A DNA stretch of 44,552 bases from an uncultured Lachnospiraceae bacterium. Its GTDB lineage: Bacteria > Bacillota > Clostridia > Lachnospirales > Lachnospiraceae. Below are positions 1 to 7,470 of this stretch, in pieces. The position numbers were made by a program, and so were the translations under genes. The DNA is taken from contig CACYXH010000009.1 of the NCBI GenBank assembly GCA_902778245.1, positions 1-44,552 of the forward strand, given 5' to 3'. Under the pieces are notes generated by a model, which worked only from the letters and a program-made list of their open reading frames with translations, was not told the DNA's origin and ran no database searches. Numbering within the stretch: the stretch's first letter is position 1; each line of letters opens with the position of its first letter.

Positions 1-87
1 TTAGGAGGCGCTTGTTATATCCATTTAACTAAGGAAACAAATGTCTATCATTTTCATTATATCAAATATCCCCAAAGATGAAAAGAA

Positions 88-972
88 CTATTTTGGAAAA
101 TTTATTCTGCCCTGCAGCCAGATCGATCCTTTAAACCTTCTTCCAATCTCGGGATCTCCCAATAAATCTTTTTTGTTAATACAGATATCAAAATACATCC
201 CATTACACTCCACGTTCATCTGGTAAAGGGCTTCTTTTGTATAACTGTTATATACCTTTGTGTAGAAATTAATAATGCCCATAATCTGATACTGGTCGCA
301 TTCCATTCCATAGGGCATGAAAAATGTATCTACGATGGTAAAGACATCCTCACTCACCACCCGTCTGGACAGCATAGAATAAGTGTCCATATCATCGAGA
401 GTCAAACTTTCTATTGCCTCCTGACTGCCATTTTTGGCGGCGGTTACCAGAGTACTGCGGTTACTAAAGGAATCTCTCTTTTCTTCTTTCTGAGTCTCAT
501 TTTCCTTGATGGGAAGCAAGATCATGCCATTCAGAGAGAGTCCGGAAAAAGTAGTAGTGACACGGTTTCCCTTCAAATGATTTAAAAGGCTCTCCTGTCT
601 TAAATTTGCAGGATTTTGGAGATAGAAAATCAGAGAACAGCCCACTCGTCCGTCATCACACACTCCCACATAGGAATCACCGTTGGCACGCCGCTCCAAA
701 GACAGATCTTCGGAACTGGTCTCTCCACTTCCGTTCAGGTAAGGAAAATAGTATTGGCGGTGAAAGCCATGTTCATCCAATTCACCGCAAAGTTTAATTC
801 CGATCTCCGGACCAAAGCTCTTATCCATCTCAATAAAAGCCCTCTTTCCATCTTCCTCTTTCACTGCCTCACGATGTTGATAATTTTTGAAAACATCCTC
901 CAACAACTCTTCCACATCATACTCTGTGGATATAGAGTCGCTAAACCCGATGGCTCTCAAAAAAGAATGCAT
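88..972 (-). CDS. DUF3881 family protein
   Basis: A 294-residue soluble protein with no signal peptide or membrane segment. It begins MHSFLRAIGFSD and I recognise it as DUF3881, a family found mainly in Lachnospiraceae and of unknown function. The start is supported by a G-rich ribosome site (GGGGGTG) about six bases upstream of the ATG. It lies about 80 bp downstream of serS on the same strand, so it may be the last gene of the parA-parB-DUF4446-serS run. The middle (about residues 150-175) is polar and low in complexity, which suggests a linker between two folded halves. The family assignment is by recall of sequence style; the function is unknown. Confidence 0.75.
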   Translation of the reverse strand: MHSFLRAIGFSDSISTEYDVEELLEDVFKNYQHREAVKEEDGKRAFIEMDKSFGPEIGIKLCGELDEHGFHRQYYFPYLNGSGETSSEDLSLERRANGDSYVGVCDDGRVGCSLIFYLQNPANLRQESLLNHLKGNRVTTTFSGLSLNGMILLPIKENETQKEEKRDSFSNRSTLVTAAKNGSQEAIESLTLDDMDTYSMLSRRVVSEDVFTIVDTFFMPYGMECDQYQIMGIINFYTKVYNSYTKEALYQMNVECNGMYFDICINKKDLLGDPEIGRRFKGSIWLQGRINFPK

Positions 973-1052
973 GACTTCACCCCCTCGTATTCGGCCATAA
1001 CCCCATTTCGTGCGGACATCAACGATTTTGACCTTTTTATCTTAACATTATA

Positions 1053-2348
1053 TTATTTATCCTGTTTTACTTCTATGACTGTCTGTCCGCCCATATATGG
1101 CTGAAGGGCCGCCGGAATTTTCACGCTTCCGTCTGCCTGCAGATTATTTTCAAGGAAAGCGATCAGCATTCTTGGGGGAGCCACTACTGTATTGTTCAGG
1201 GTATGGGCAAAATATTTCTTTCCATCCTTCGATTTCACGCGGATACCCAGTCTTCTGGCCTGCGCATCGCCAAGATTAGAACAGCTACCCACCTCAAAAT
1301 ACTTCTTCTGCCGGGGAGACCATGCCTCCACATCCAGGGATTTTACTTTCAGATCTGCCAGATCACCGGAACAGCACTCAAGAGTACGCACCGGAATATC
1401 TAATGTACGGAAAAAATCAACGGTATTCTGCCACAGCTTATCGTACCACATAGGGCTTTCCTCGGGTTTGCAGACCACGATCATCTCCTGTTTTTCAAAC
1501 TGATGGATGCGATAAACGCCGCGTTCCTCAATGCCGTGAGCACCCTTTTCCTTACGGAAACAGGGAGAATAACTGGTCAATGTATAAGGAAGTTTTTCTT
1601 CCGGATTAATGGTATCAATGAATTTACCGATCATGGAGTGTTCGCTGGTTCCAATCAGATACAGATCCTCCCCCTCAATCTTATACATCATCGCATCCAT
1701 CTCAGCAAAGCTCATAACTCCCGTCACCACATTGCTGCGGATCATGAAAGGAGGCACACAGTAAGTAAAGCCTCTGCCGATCATAAAATCTCTGGCATAA
1801 GAGATAATAGAAGAATGCAGTCTGGCAATATCGCCCATCAGATAATAGAAACCATTTCCCGCCACTCTTCCGGCGGCATCCATATCAATTCCGTCAAATT
1901 TTTCCATAATCTCGGTATGATAAGGGATATCAAAATCAGGAACGACCGGTTCTCCAAAACGCTCAATTTCCACATTTTCACTGTCGTCCCTACCGATCGG
2001 TACAGATGGATCAATGATATTCGGGATGGTCATCATATTCTTTTTCAGATCAGCTTCGACTTCCTTTTCTCTGGCTGCCAGCTCTTCCATACGCTTGGCA
2101 AATTCCGCAACTTTCTTCTTCGTCTCTTCAGCCTCTTCTTTTTTGCCCTGGGCCATCAGCTTTCCTATTTCCTTGGAGATGCGATTTCTGTCCGCCTGCA
2201 GAGCCTGAAGTTCCTGCTTGATTTCCCGATTCTCTTTATCTAATTTTAAGACCTCATCTACCAAAGGCAATTTTGCATCCTGAAATTTATTTTTTATGTT
2301 CTGTCTTACAATATCAGGATTCTCTCTCACAAATTTTATATCTAACAT
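1053..2348 (-). CDS. serS: seryl-tRNA synthetase
   Basis: Charges tRNA-Ser with serine in the cytoplasm. The 431-residue product starts MLDIKFVRENPD, has the long N-terminal antiparallel coiled-coil arm (about residues 30-105, rich in K, E and Q) that grips the tRNA long arm, and then the class II catalytic domain. Motif 2 is the FRKEKG...RGVYRIHQFEKQEM stretch; motif 3 is in the NNTVVAPPRMLIAFLEN segment. The ATG at 2348 is preferred over an upstream in-frame start at 2384 because AGAAAGGA sits just before it and SerRS proteins begin this way. Motif 2 reads KGAHGIEERG where most bacterial enzymes have E-x-GxxGRDTRG, a clear but internally consistent variation. No T-box leader fits in the short gap upstream. 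Confidence 0.95.
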   Translation of the reverse strand: MLDIKFVRENPDIVRQNIKNKFQDAKLPLVDEVLKLDKENREIKQELQALQADRNRISKEIGKLMAQGKKEEAEETKKKVAEFAKRMEELAAREKEVEADLKKNMMTIPNIIDPSVPIGRDDSENVEIERFGEPVVPDFDIPYHTEIMEKFDGIDMDAAGRVAGNGFYYLMGDIARLHSSIISYARDFMIGRGFTYCVPPFMIRSNVVTGVMSFAEMDAMMYKIEGEDLYLIGTSEHSMIGKFIDTINPEEKLPYTLTSYSPCFRKEKGAHGIEERGVYRIHQFEKQEMIVVCKPEESPMWYDKLWQNTVDFFRTLDIPVRTLECCSGDLADLKVKSLDVEAWSPRQKKYFEVGSCSNLGDAQARRLGIRVKSKDGKKYFAHTLNNTVVAPPRMLIAFLENNLQADGSVKIPAALQPYMGGQTVIEVKQDK

Positions 2349-2444
2349 TGTTTTTTCCTTTCTATGAGTTTCGTATTCACTCAAAGCAGGTAAACCTGCC
2401 GACTACCATAATATCACAGAAATTTTTGAATACCAAGAGTTCTT

Positions 2445-2957
2445 TTACATATCTCCAAGATAATTTACTGCCTGCCGGAGTGCTTCCTTTTCTTCCTGTC
2501 CTAAAACAATATAGGATTCACCTTTCACGATTTCTTTCACATATGTGTAGCATCCTTCTCTTCCATGGATCGCATTTAATACAAAACCTGTATTACTCTC
2601 ATCCAACATAGCCAGGGCAAAACTCAATTTTCCCCCTACATCAGGAAAAGCGTCGTACTTAACAATACCTATCTTATTTGTGGTCCGAGAAAGAATTTCC
2701 TTGATGCGGTTAATTTCATTCGCCTGATTCTTGCTTACCTCAATCAGACGATCCACTTCAAGAAACTTTTGTGCAAATGCTTTTTCCAGTGATACCGCAT
2801 CTTTACCACGCATAAATATGCGGTATCGTTTTAAAAATCTTGTCAATTTCATGGATACCCGAACCATATATAACAACACGAATACCATGATTGCCATTAT
2901 GACAATGATGACAATCCCCGGATCAAATCCGAGAGAATCCAAAATCCTGCTCTGCAT
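2445..2957 (-). CDS. DUF4446 family membrane-anchored protein
   Basis: A 170-residue protein with one N-terminal transmembrane helix (about residues 14-34, GIVIIVIMAIMVFVLLYMV), a basic stretch, a predicted coiled coil (about 55-95), and a C-terminal globular part containing VGGKLSFALAMLDESNTGF. This matches DUF4446, which in Clostridia is commonly found just after parB. Its function is unknown. It follows parB by 22 bp on the same strand and precedes serS, so it is probably cotranscribed with parAB. A role linking chromosome partition to the membrane is an attractive but untested inference from the neighbourhood. Confidence 0.8.
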   Translation of the reverse strand: MQSRILDSLGFDPGIVIIVIMAIMVFVLLYMVRVSMKLTRFLKRYRIFMRGKDAVSLEKAFAQKFLEVDRLIEVSKNQANEINRIKEILSRTTNKIGIVKYDAFPDVGGKLSFALAMLDESNTGFVLNAIHGREGCYTYVKEIVKGESYIVLGQEEKEALRQAVNYLGDM

Positions 2958-2979
2958 TATTTATTCTCCCCTTTATTCA

Positions 2980-3867
2980 CTACTGTATTCTTTGTAACAT
3001 ATCATAGATACGTTCTAACTCATCATTTGAATAATACTCTATTTCTATTTTTCCTTTGTTATCTTTCCTGTGACTGACTGTCACTTTTGTTCCCAGAATA
3101 GCTTTCATTTTTTCTTCTATATCCTGATAAATATAATCATATGCCGTTTCTGCTTTCTCAGGTTTTTCTTCCTTTGTCTTCTGAAGAGATTTCATCAGTT
3201 TTTCTACATCACGAACACTCAGCTTTTCGTCAAACACCTGATTTGCAAGTTTCCACTGAAGATCCCCATCCTCAATGGCAAGAAGGGCACGGGCATGACC
3301 TGTAGTAATCATATCATCAATCAGCATTTGCTGAACTCTGGAATCCAATTTCAGCAAGCGCATAGAGTTTGTAACAGCAGTTCGGCTTTTTGACACACGT
3401 TCCGCCACTTCATCTTGTTTCAAATGAAATTCCGTTAGCAATCTTTTATATGCCTGAGCCTCTTCAATCGGATTCAAATCCTCTCTCTGAATATTCTCAA
3501 TCAGTGAAATTTCCACAATCTGCTGATCTGTAAAATCCTTAATGATTACCGGAACTTCTTTCAAGCCCGCCATCTTTGCCGCGCGCCAACGTCTTTCGCC
3601 TGCTATTATTTCATAATAATCATTTCTTTTCTGTACCAGCAATGGCTGCAAAATCCCATACTGTTTAATGGATTCCGATAATTCCAATAAAGCGTCTTCA
3701 TCAAATTTTTTTCTCGGCTGTTCCCGGTTTGGCTCTACCTCTGTAATTTTAACAAGAGTTTCAACCTTTTCTTTTTCGGACACTCTTTTTTCCGTTTTCG
3801 GCTTTGTGGTGTAAACAGGGATCATGGTATCTAAACCTTTTCCCAATCCGGTCTTTTTCACTGCCAT
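2980..3867 (-). CDS. parB: chromosome partitioning protein ParB (Spo0J)
   Basis: Binds the parS centromere-like sites, spreads along DNA as a CTP-dependent clamp, and stimulates ParA. The 295-residue protein has the N-terminal ParB/Srx CTPase domain, including the GERRWRAAKMAG box (about residues 80-92) and the ENIQREDLNPIEEAQAY segment. A central helix-turn-helix follows (LKQDEVAERVSKSRTAVTNSMRLL), then a C-terminal dimerisation region. It starts one base after the parA stop codon, so the two are translationally linked. Two perfect parS sites lie upstream of parA at 5065-5105. A Noc paralogue is less likely because of the pairing with parA. Confidence 0.95.
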   Translation of the reverse strand: MAVKKTGLGKGLDTMIPVYTTKPKTEKRVSEKEKVETLVKITEVEPNREQPRKKFDEDALLELSESIKQYGILQPLLVQKRNDYYEIIAGERRWRAAKMAGLKEVPVIIKDFTDQQIVEISLIENIQREDLNPIEEAQAYKRLLTEFHLKQDEVAERVSKSRTAVTNSMRLLKLDSRVQQMLIDDMITTGHARALLAIEDGDLQWKLANQVFDEKLSVRDVEKLMKSLQKTKEEKPEKAETAYDYIYQDIEEKMKAILGTKVTVSHRKDNKGKIEIEYYSNDELERIYDMLQRIQ

Positions 3868-3868
3868 T

Positions 3869-4636
3869 TTATTCTTCTCCTCTATGTATCACTTCTTCCG
3901 CCAATAATAGATAGCTCTCTGCTCCAGAGGATTTTGAGTCATATTCCGTAATTGGCATTCCATAACTGGGGGCTTCCGCCAATCTTACATTTCTTGGAAT
4001 GATACTTTTATATATATTTTGATTTAAGTTACTTTTTACGTTTTCCACCACTTGCAAAGATAGATTTGTCCGGGCATCATACATAGTAAATACCACTCCT
4101 TCGATTTCCAAGTCGGGGTTCAATCTATCTGTTACCAGTTGAATTGTATGCATAAGCTGAGTCAATCCCTCCAATGCATAATATTCGCACTGAATTGGAA
4201 CTAAAACTGTATCACCGGCACACATAGAATTAATAGTCAACAGGTTAAGTGAAGGCGGACAATCAATAATAACAAAATCATACTCTTCCTTCACCTGATC
4301 TAACGCCTTTTTCAATATAAATTCTTTTTCATCAATACCAATCAGCTCAATTTCTGCCGCCGCCAGATTAATATTGGATGGAATTACAGATAGATTCGGA
4401 TAAACCTCTTTTATAATAGAATCCTCAATTTCACATTCTCCAAGAAGAAGTTGATAAACATTATTTTCCGCATTTTCTTTATCTACGCCCAATCCACTAG
4501 TCGTATTGCCCTGGGGATCCATATCAATTACAAGGACTTTTTTTTCTAATTTTGCCAAAGAAGCTGATAGATTAATTGAGGTGGTTGTCTTTCCAACACC
4601 GCCCTTCTGATTAGCAATCACGATTGTTCTTCCCAT
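3869..4636 (-). CDS. parA: chromosome partitioning ATPase ParA (Soj)
   Basis: A Walker-type ATPase that binds DNA non-specifically as an ATP dimer and works with ParB-parS to separate origins; in Bacillus the homologue Soj also controls DnaA. The 255-residue protein has the deviant Walker A KGGVGKTTTSINLSASLA at its N-terminus, Walker A' at DMDPQGNTTSG, and Walker B at FVIIDCPPSLNLLT. Its length is normal for chromosomal ParA. It is the first gene of a probable parA-parB-DUF4446-serS operon and is preceded by AAGGAG. Upstream are the parS sites and a hairpin repeat, so its promoter must lie in the roughly 100 bases between the repeat and the gene. Confidence 0.95.
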   Translation of the reverse strand: MGRTIVIANQKGGVGKTTTSINLSASLAKLEKKVLVIDMDPQGNTTSGLGVDKENAENNVYQLLLGECEIEDSIIKEVYPNLSVIPSNINLAAAEIELIGIDEKEFILKKALDQVKEEYDFVIIDCPPSLNLLTINSMCAGDTVLVPIQCEYYALEGLTQLMHTIQLVTDRLNPDLEIEGVVFTMYDARTNLSLQVVENVKSNLNQNIYKSIIPRNVRLAEAPSYGMPITEYDSKSSGAESYLLLAEEVIHRGEE

Positions 4637-4704
4637 TAATTACTTATCTCCTTATGTCTTGGTACTTATATTGCTATTTGCGATGTATCTGAAAACATAG
4701 ATTA

Positions 4705-4720
4705 GGAAACACATCAAGTG
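4705..4720. repeat. short repeat shared in inverted form with 43918-43933
   Basis: The 16 bases GGAAACACATCAAGTG recur as the reverse complement at 43918-43933, where they form one arm and the loop of a perfect hairpin. The similarity extends to 22 of 24 bases (4697-4720). Here the second arm of the hairpin is missing. It lies 22 bp from the start of the 259-bp repeat, just upstream of parA. Confidence 0.5.
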
Positions 4721-4742
4721 CTTTTTATTTATAATTTCTGGA

Positions 4743-5001
4743 ACACCCACTGCCTTACAGAGGATTGCAGCCAATATGCTTGTAAACAATCCAAAGCGTT
4801 ACGGCACGGCTTGTGAAGGAATAATGTTTGATGAAAACGATTGGTTTCTGACTGAAGCTTTGCAAGTTACGTGCTCGGACGAGGAGCAAACGTTTTTATT
4901 GGGAACGATGTCCGGGCAAATGTAACGCAGCAAAGTGAAGGTAGGAAACTATGTTTTCAGCAGGCATTATTCCTTACAAGCCGTCATTACGCAGTGGGTG
5001 T
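4743..5001. repeat. 259-bp hairpin-forming repeat (MITE-like), copy 1
   Basis: Bounded by 11-bp perfect terminal inverted repeats, ACACCCACTGC at 4743-4753 and its complement at 4991-5001. Inner arms also pair: the stretch around 4795-4837 (CGGCTTGTGAAGGAATAATG) is repeated in inverted form at about 4950-4990. The left arm carries an extra small hairpin with GGATTG/CAATCC arms (4772-4792). A second copy starts at about 44313. No convincing coding capacity is visible; a 76-codon open frame crossing it (4871-5101) looks fortuitous. The features fit a miniature inverted-repeat element or a structured repeat; no clear target duplication was found. Confidence 0.75.
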
Positions 5002-5064
5002 ATATATAAATTCTACTTTCAAAACCAATGAAAAAAATATTAAATATGATTCAATTTTCGGCAA

Positions 5065-5080
5065 TGTTTCACGTGAAACA
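5065..5080. promoter_or_regulatory. parS: parS site 1
   Basis: TGTTTCACGTGAAACA is a perfect match to the Bacillus/Firmicutes parS consensus, a 16-bp palindrome bound by ParB. It lies between parA and a divergently placed coiled-coil gene, about 9.3 kb from dnaA. Confidence 0.97.
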
Positions 5081-5089
5081 TTTTTTCTT

Positions 5090-5105
5090 TGTTTCACGTG
5101 AAACA
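5090..5105. promoter_or_regulatory. parS: parS site 2
   Basis: A second perfect TGTTTCACGTGAAACA, 25 bp centre to centre from the first, separated only by a T-rich spacer. Paired parS sites give a high local ParB loading capacity. Confidence 0.97.
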
Positions 5106-5125
5106 TTACTTTTTAAAGCATTATA

Positions 5126-5665
5126 CTAACTACTACTGGAAATTAATGCCTTCAAATAGTATTTCAGGTTGATCATTTCATTTTTGCATTGCGTACGATT
5201 TGTATTTAATAGATTTAAGCATTTATCTAGTCTTTTAAGTATTTTTTTCAATTCTTCCTTTTCAAAATCATTCTTTTTTTCAATTTCTTCATTAACGGAA
5301 TCATGCGTAGTTATATTTTCCTTTTTAATTTCTGGATTATCTTTCTTTTTTTCTCTCACCTCCAAAAGCATTTCCTGATAGCGTTCTTCCTCTTCTTTGT
5401 TTCTTGTCAATTCATCCGTTAATTTAGCCTGCTCCTGACGTATATTTTCAATCTGTTTTTTAATTCCGGCGACTTTTAGACGAGTAGAATTTTCAGAGTT
5501 TCTTGGAGAAAAGAATTCAATACCTACATCTTCTTCTTTCAGAAGATTTTCTATTATATGATTACAGCTTTCTTCTTCCATGTGTAATTTTTTTAGTTGT
5601 TCGCTCAACCTATAGAATTCTTCATCATTATTTTCCAACTGCTCCATAATATATTGATCAAGCAA
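5126..5665 (-). CDS. coiled-coil protein of unknown function next to parS
   Basis: A 179-residue, highly charged, predominantly helical protein with long heptad-like stretches (about residues 8-45 and 65-110) and no transmembrane segment or known enzymatic motif. A TTG start at 5665 is chosen because AGGTGA lies six bases upstream; the next ATG (residue 7) has no suitably placed ribosome site. Its stop codon is only about 20 bp from parS site 2. It is separated from the plus-strand hydrolase-like gene by a short divergent promoter region. I do not recognise the family. The position beside parS makes a chromosome-organisation role conceivable, but that is inference only. Confidence 0.7.
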   Translation of the reverse strand: MLDQYIMEQLENNDEEFYRLSEQLKKLHMEEESCNHIIENLLKEEDVGIEFFSPRNSENSTRLKVAGIKKQIENIRQEQAKLTDELTRNKEEEERYQEMLLEVREKKKDNPEIKKENITTHDSVNEEIEKKNDFEKEELKKILKRLDKCLNLLNTNRTQCKNEMINLKYYLKALISSSS

Positions 5666-5691
5666 TTCTCATCACCTTCTATCGTTTTTAC

Positions 5692-5720
5692 TTGTAACTT
5701 TCTTACTTTTAGTTTATACT
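5692..5720 (+). promoter_or_regulatory. sigma-A promoter for the hydrolase-like gene
   Basis: TTGTAA at 5692-5697 and TATACT at 5715-5720 are separated by exactly 17 bp, 35 bp upstream of the ATG at 5755. The ribosome site GGGGAGG precedes the start. Confidence 0.65.
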
Positions 5721-5754
5721 ATATAAATAAGAATGTAAAGGGGAGGCAACCGAA

Positions 5755-6711
5755 ATGTCAAAACTAAAACGTAAAATAAAACATCTATTTGTTTTTAATA
5801 CTCTTGCACTAGGGACTATGTATGCTGTAAACCGCATTATTTCTTCCTCTGCAATTATAAAAAATATTCTAAGCTCCAGAGTTGGAAAGTATTACTCCTG
5901 GAGACATGGAAATATATTTTACAGAAAAATCGGTTCCGGTTCTCCGCTATTGCTAATTCATGATTTAAATTGTATTTCTTCCGGATTCGAATGGTCTCAA
6001 TTGGAATATAAGTTGAGTAAAAATCATACGGTTTATACTATTGACCTTCTGGGATGCGGAAGATCAGACAAACCTGGATTTACTTACACCAGTTATCTCT
6101 ACGTTCAATTAATTTCAGATTTTATTAAAAATGTTATTGGCGAGAAGTCAGACATTGCAGTTACCGGCCTCTCCAGTTCTTTTGTTACTATGACAGCTTA
6201 CAGTAATAAAGATATTATTGGAAAAATTATTATGATCAATCCGCCAAGTTTTAAACAGCTGAGTCAAATACCGGATGACCGTTCAAAAATTATAATGGGA
6301 ATTTTAAGCATTCCCATTATAGGAACTTCAATTTACAATATTAAATTCTGCCGTCAAAATGTTGAATATATCCTCACAGAAGATTTTGTCTACAATCCCT
6401 TCCAAATTCAACAGAAATATGTAGACGCTTATTATGAAGCTGCTCATAGAGGACATGGAAGTGGAAAATATCTGATGGCAAGTCTTGACGGGTGTTACTT
6501 AAATGTGAATATTATAAATGCATTAAAAAACGTCCAAAACGATATGATTATAATCTATGGAACAAAATTGAAAAATGAAAAAGAGATTGTGGAAAGTTAT
6601 CGCAAAATAAATCCTAACATTTCCACAATCCCATTATCTGAGACAAAGTTTCTTCCACAACTAGAAAACCCAGAGAAATCTTTTTCCAGTATCGAAAAAT
6701 TCTTATTATAA
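5755..6711 (+). CDS. alpha/beta-hydrolase-fold membrane protein with incomplete catalytic triad
   Basis: A 318-residue protein with an N-terminal hydrophobic helix (about residues 11-30) and an alpha/beta-hydrolase domain. The strand-loop DLLGCGRSDKP (97-107) is typical of the fold. The nucleophile elbow is G138-L-S140-S-S142 instead of G-x-S-x-G. The usual oxyanion HG is replaced by HD (LLLIHDLN). The segment where the acid should sit reads YGTKLKNEK, and the terminal GH-x-PHLE-x-PE motif reads TKFLPQLENPEK, so neither Asp nor His is visible. It is the only plus-strand gene in the left arm and abuts the end of rsmG tail to tail with no gap. It may be a non-catalytic or strongly divergent hydrolase; substrate unknown. 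Confidence 0.75.
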   Translation: MSKLKRKIKHLFVFNTLALGTMYAVNRIISSSAIIKNILSSRVGKYYSWRHGNIFYRKIGSGSPLLLIHDLNCISSGFEWSQLEYKLSKNHTVYTIDLLGCGRSDKPGFTYTSYLYVQLISDFIKNVIGEKSDIAVTGLSSSFVTMTAYSNKDIIGKIIMINPPSFKQLSQIPDDRSKIIMGILSIPIIGTSIYNIKFCRQNVEYILTEDFVYNPFQIQQKYVDAYYEAAHRGHGSGKYLMASLDGCYLNVNIINALKNVQNDMIIIYGTKLKNEKEIVESYRKINPNISTIPLSETKFLPQLENPEKSFSSIEKFLL

Positions 6712-7434
6712 CTAAACTAAAGGTTCTTTTGAAGGCAACCCGGCCTTTCTTGGATATTTTGCCGGTGTTGCTTTCTTTTTTTCAATCAATATCAGTGATC
6801 GTTCAATATTACTTTCAGGAAGAGAAAAACATATCTTATCTTTAATCTCTCCACCTAAGATTGTAATGGCATTTTTTGCGTCAATTAATTCTGTATCGAT
6901 ATTTGTCGATTTATAAGAAATAAAATATCCTCCGCATTTTACGTAGGGCAGACAATACTCAGACAAAGAAGATAGATTTGCAACTGCTCTTGAAACGCAT
7001 AAATCAAAGTTTTCTCTGTATTCTTTTTTCTTAGCCAGTTCTTCTGCCCTTCCATGTACAACAGTTATTTTATTAAATCGACATTTATCGATGATATCTT
7101 GTAAAAATTTTATTCTCTTATTCAGAGAATCTAACAGAACAAACTCTATCTCCGGATAGACTATTTTCAATGGAATTCCTGGAAATCCTGCCCCCGTTCC
7201 TAAATCCAAGATTTTATCTATATGTCCCATATCTATAACTTTTACTATAGAAAGGCTATCCAGAAAGTGTTTTACTAAAACGTCCTGAAATTCTGTAATT
7301 GCAGTAAGATTCATCACTTTATTTTTCTCTATCAAATTTTCGTAATAAAGAATAAATTGCTCTATTTGCTCATCCGATAAATTAATTCCAAAACTTTCAC
7401 AACCATCCACCAGAGGTTTTATATTGTAATCCAC
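6712..7434 (-). CDS. rsmG: 16S rRNA (guanine-527-N7)-methyltransferase
   Basis: Methylates G527 (E. coli numbering) of 16S rRNA using S-adenosylmethionine. The 240-residue protein has the SAM-binding motif ILDLGTGAGFPGIPLKI and the downstream CVSRAVANLSSL segment of the RsmG (GidB) family. I choose a GTG start at 7434 because GGAGG lies six bases upstream; the ATG at 7452 would place that ribosome site inside the gene. It follows mnmG by 36 bp, in the common order mnmE-mnmG-rsmG. Its stop codon directly abuts the stop of the convergent hydrolase-like gene, leaving no room for an intergenic terminator. Confidence 0.93.
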   Translation of the reverse strand: MDYNIKPLVDGCESFGINLSDEQIEQFILYYENLIEKNKVMNLTAITEFQDVLVKHFLDSLSIVKVIDMGHIDKILDLGTGAGFPGIPLKIVYPEIEFVLLDSLNKRIKFLQDIIDKCRFNKITVVHGRAEELAKKKEYRENFDLCVSRAVANLSSLSEYCLPYVKCGGYFISYKSTNIDTELIDAKNAITILGGEIKDKICFSLPESNIERSLILIEKKKATPAKYPRKAGLPSKEPLV

Positions 7435-7470
7435 TTTATTCCTCCGTAACATAAAGATATTTATACCAGC

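Noticed and set aside
1..87. Possible end of a gene at the left border
   Set aside because: Too short to judge; no recognisable coding sequence or RNA structure on either strand.
1503..2243. A 246-codon plus-strand open frame antisense to serS
   Set aside because: It lies entirely within the well-supported serS gene, has no ribosome site and its translation resembles no family.
2349..2444. Possible serine T-box leader upstream of serS
   Set aside because: The gap to the preceding gene is under 100 bp and shows no T-box consensus or terminator hairpin.
4871..5101. A 76-codon open frame crossing the hairpin repeat and parS sites
   Set aside because: It runs through both a palindromic repeat and parS, has no ribosome site, and is better explained as non-coding.
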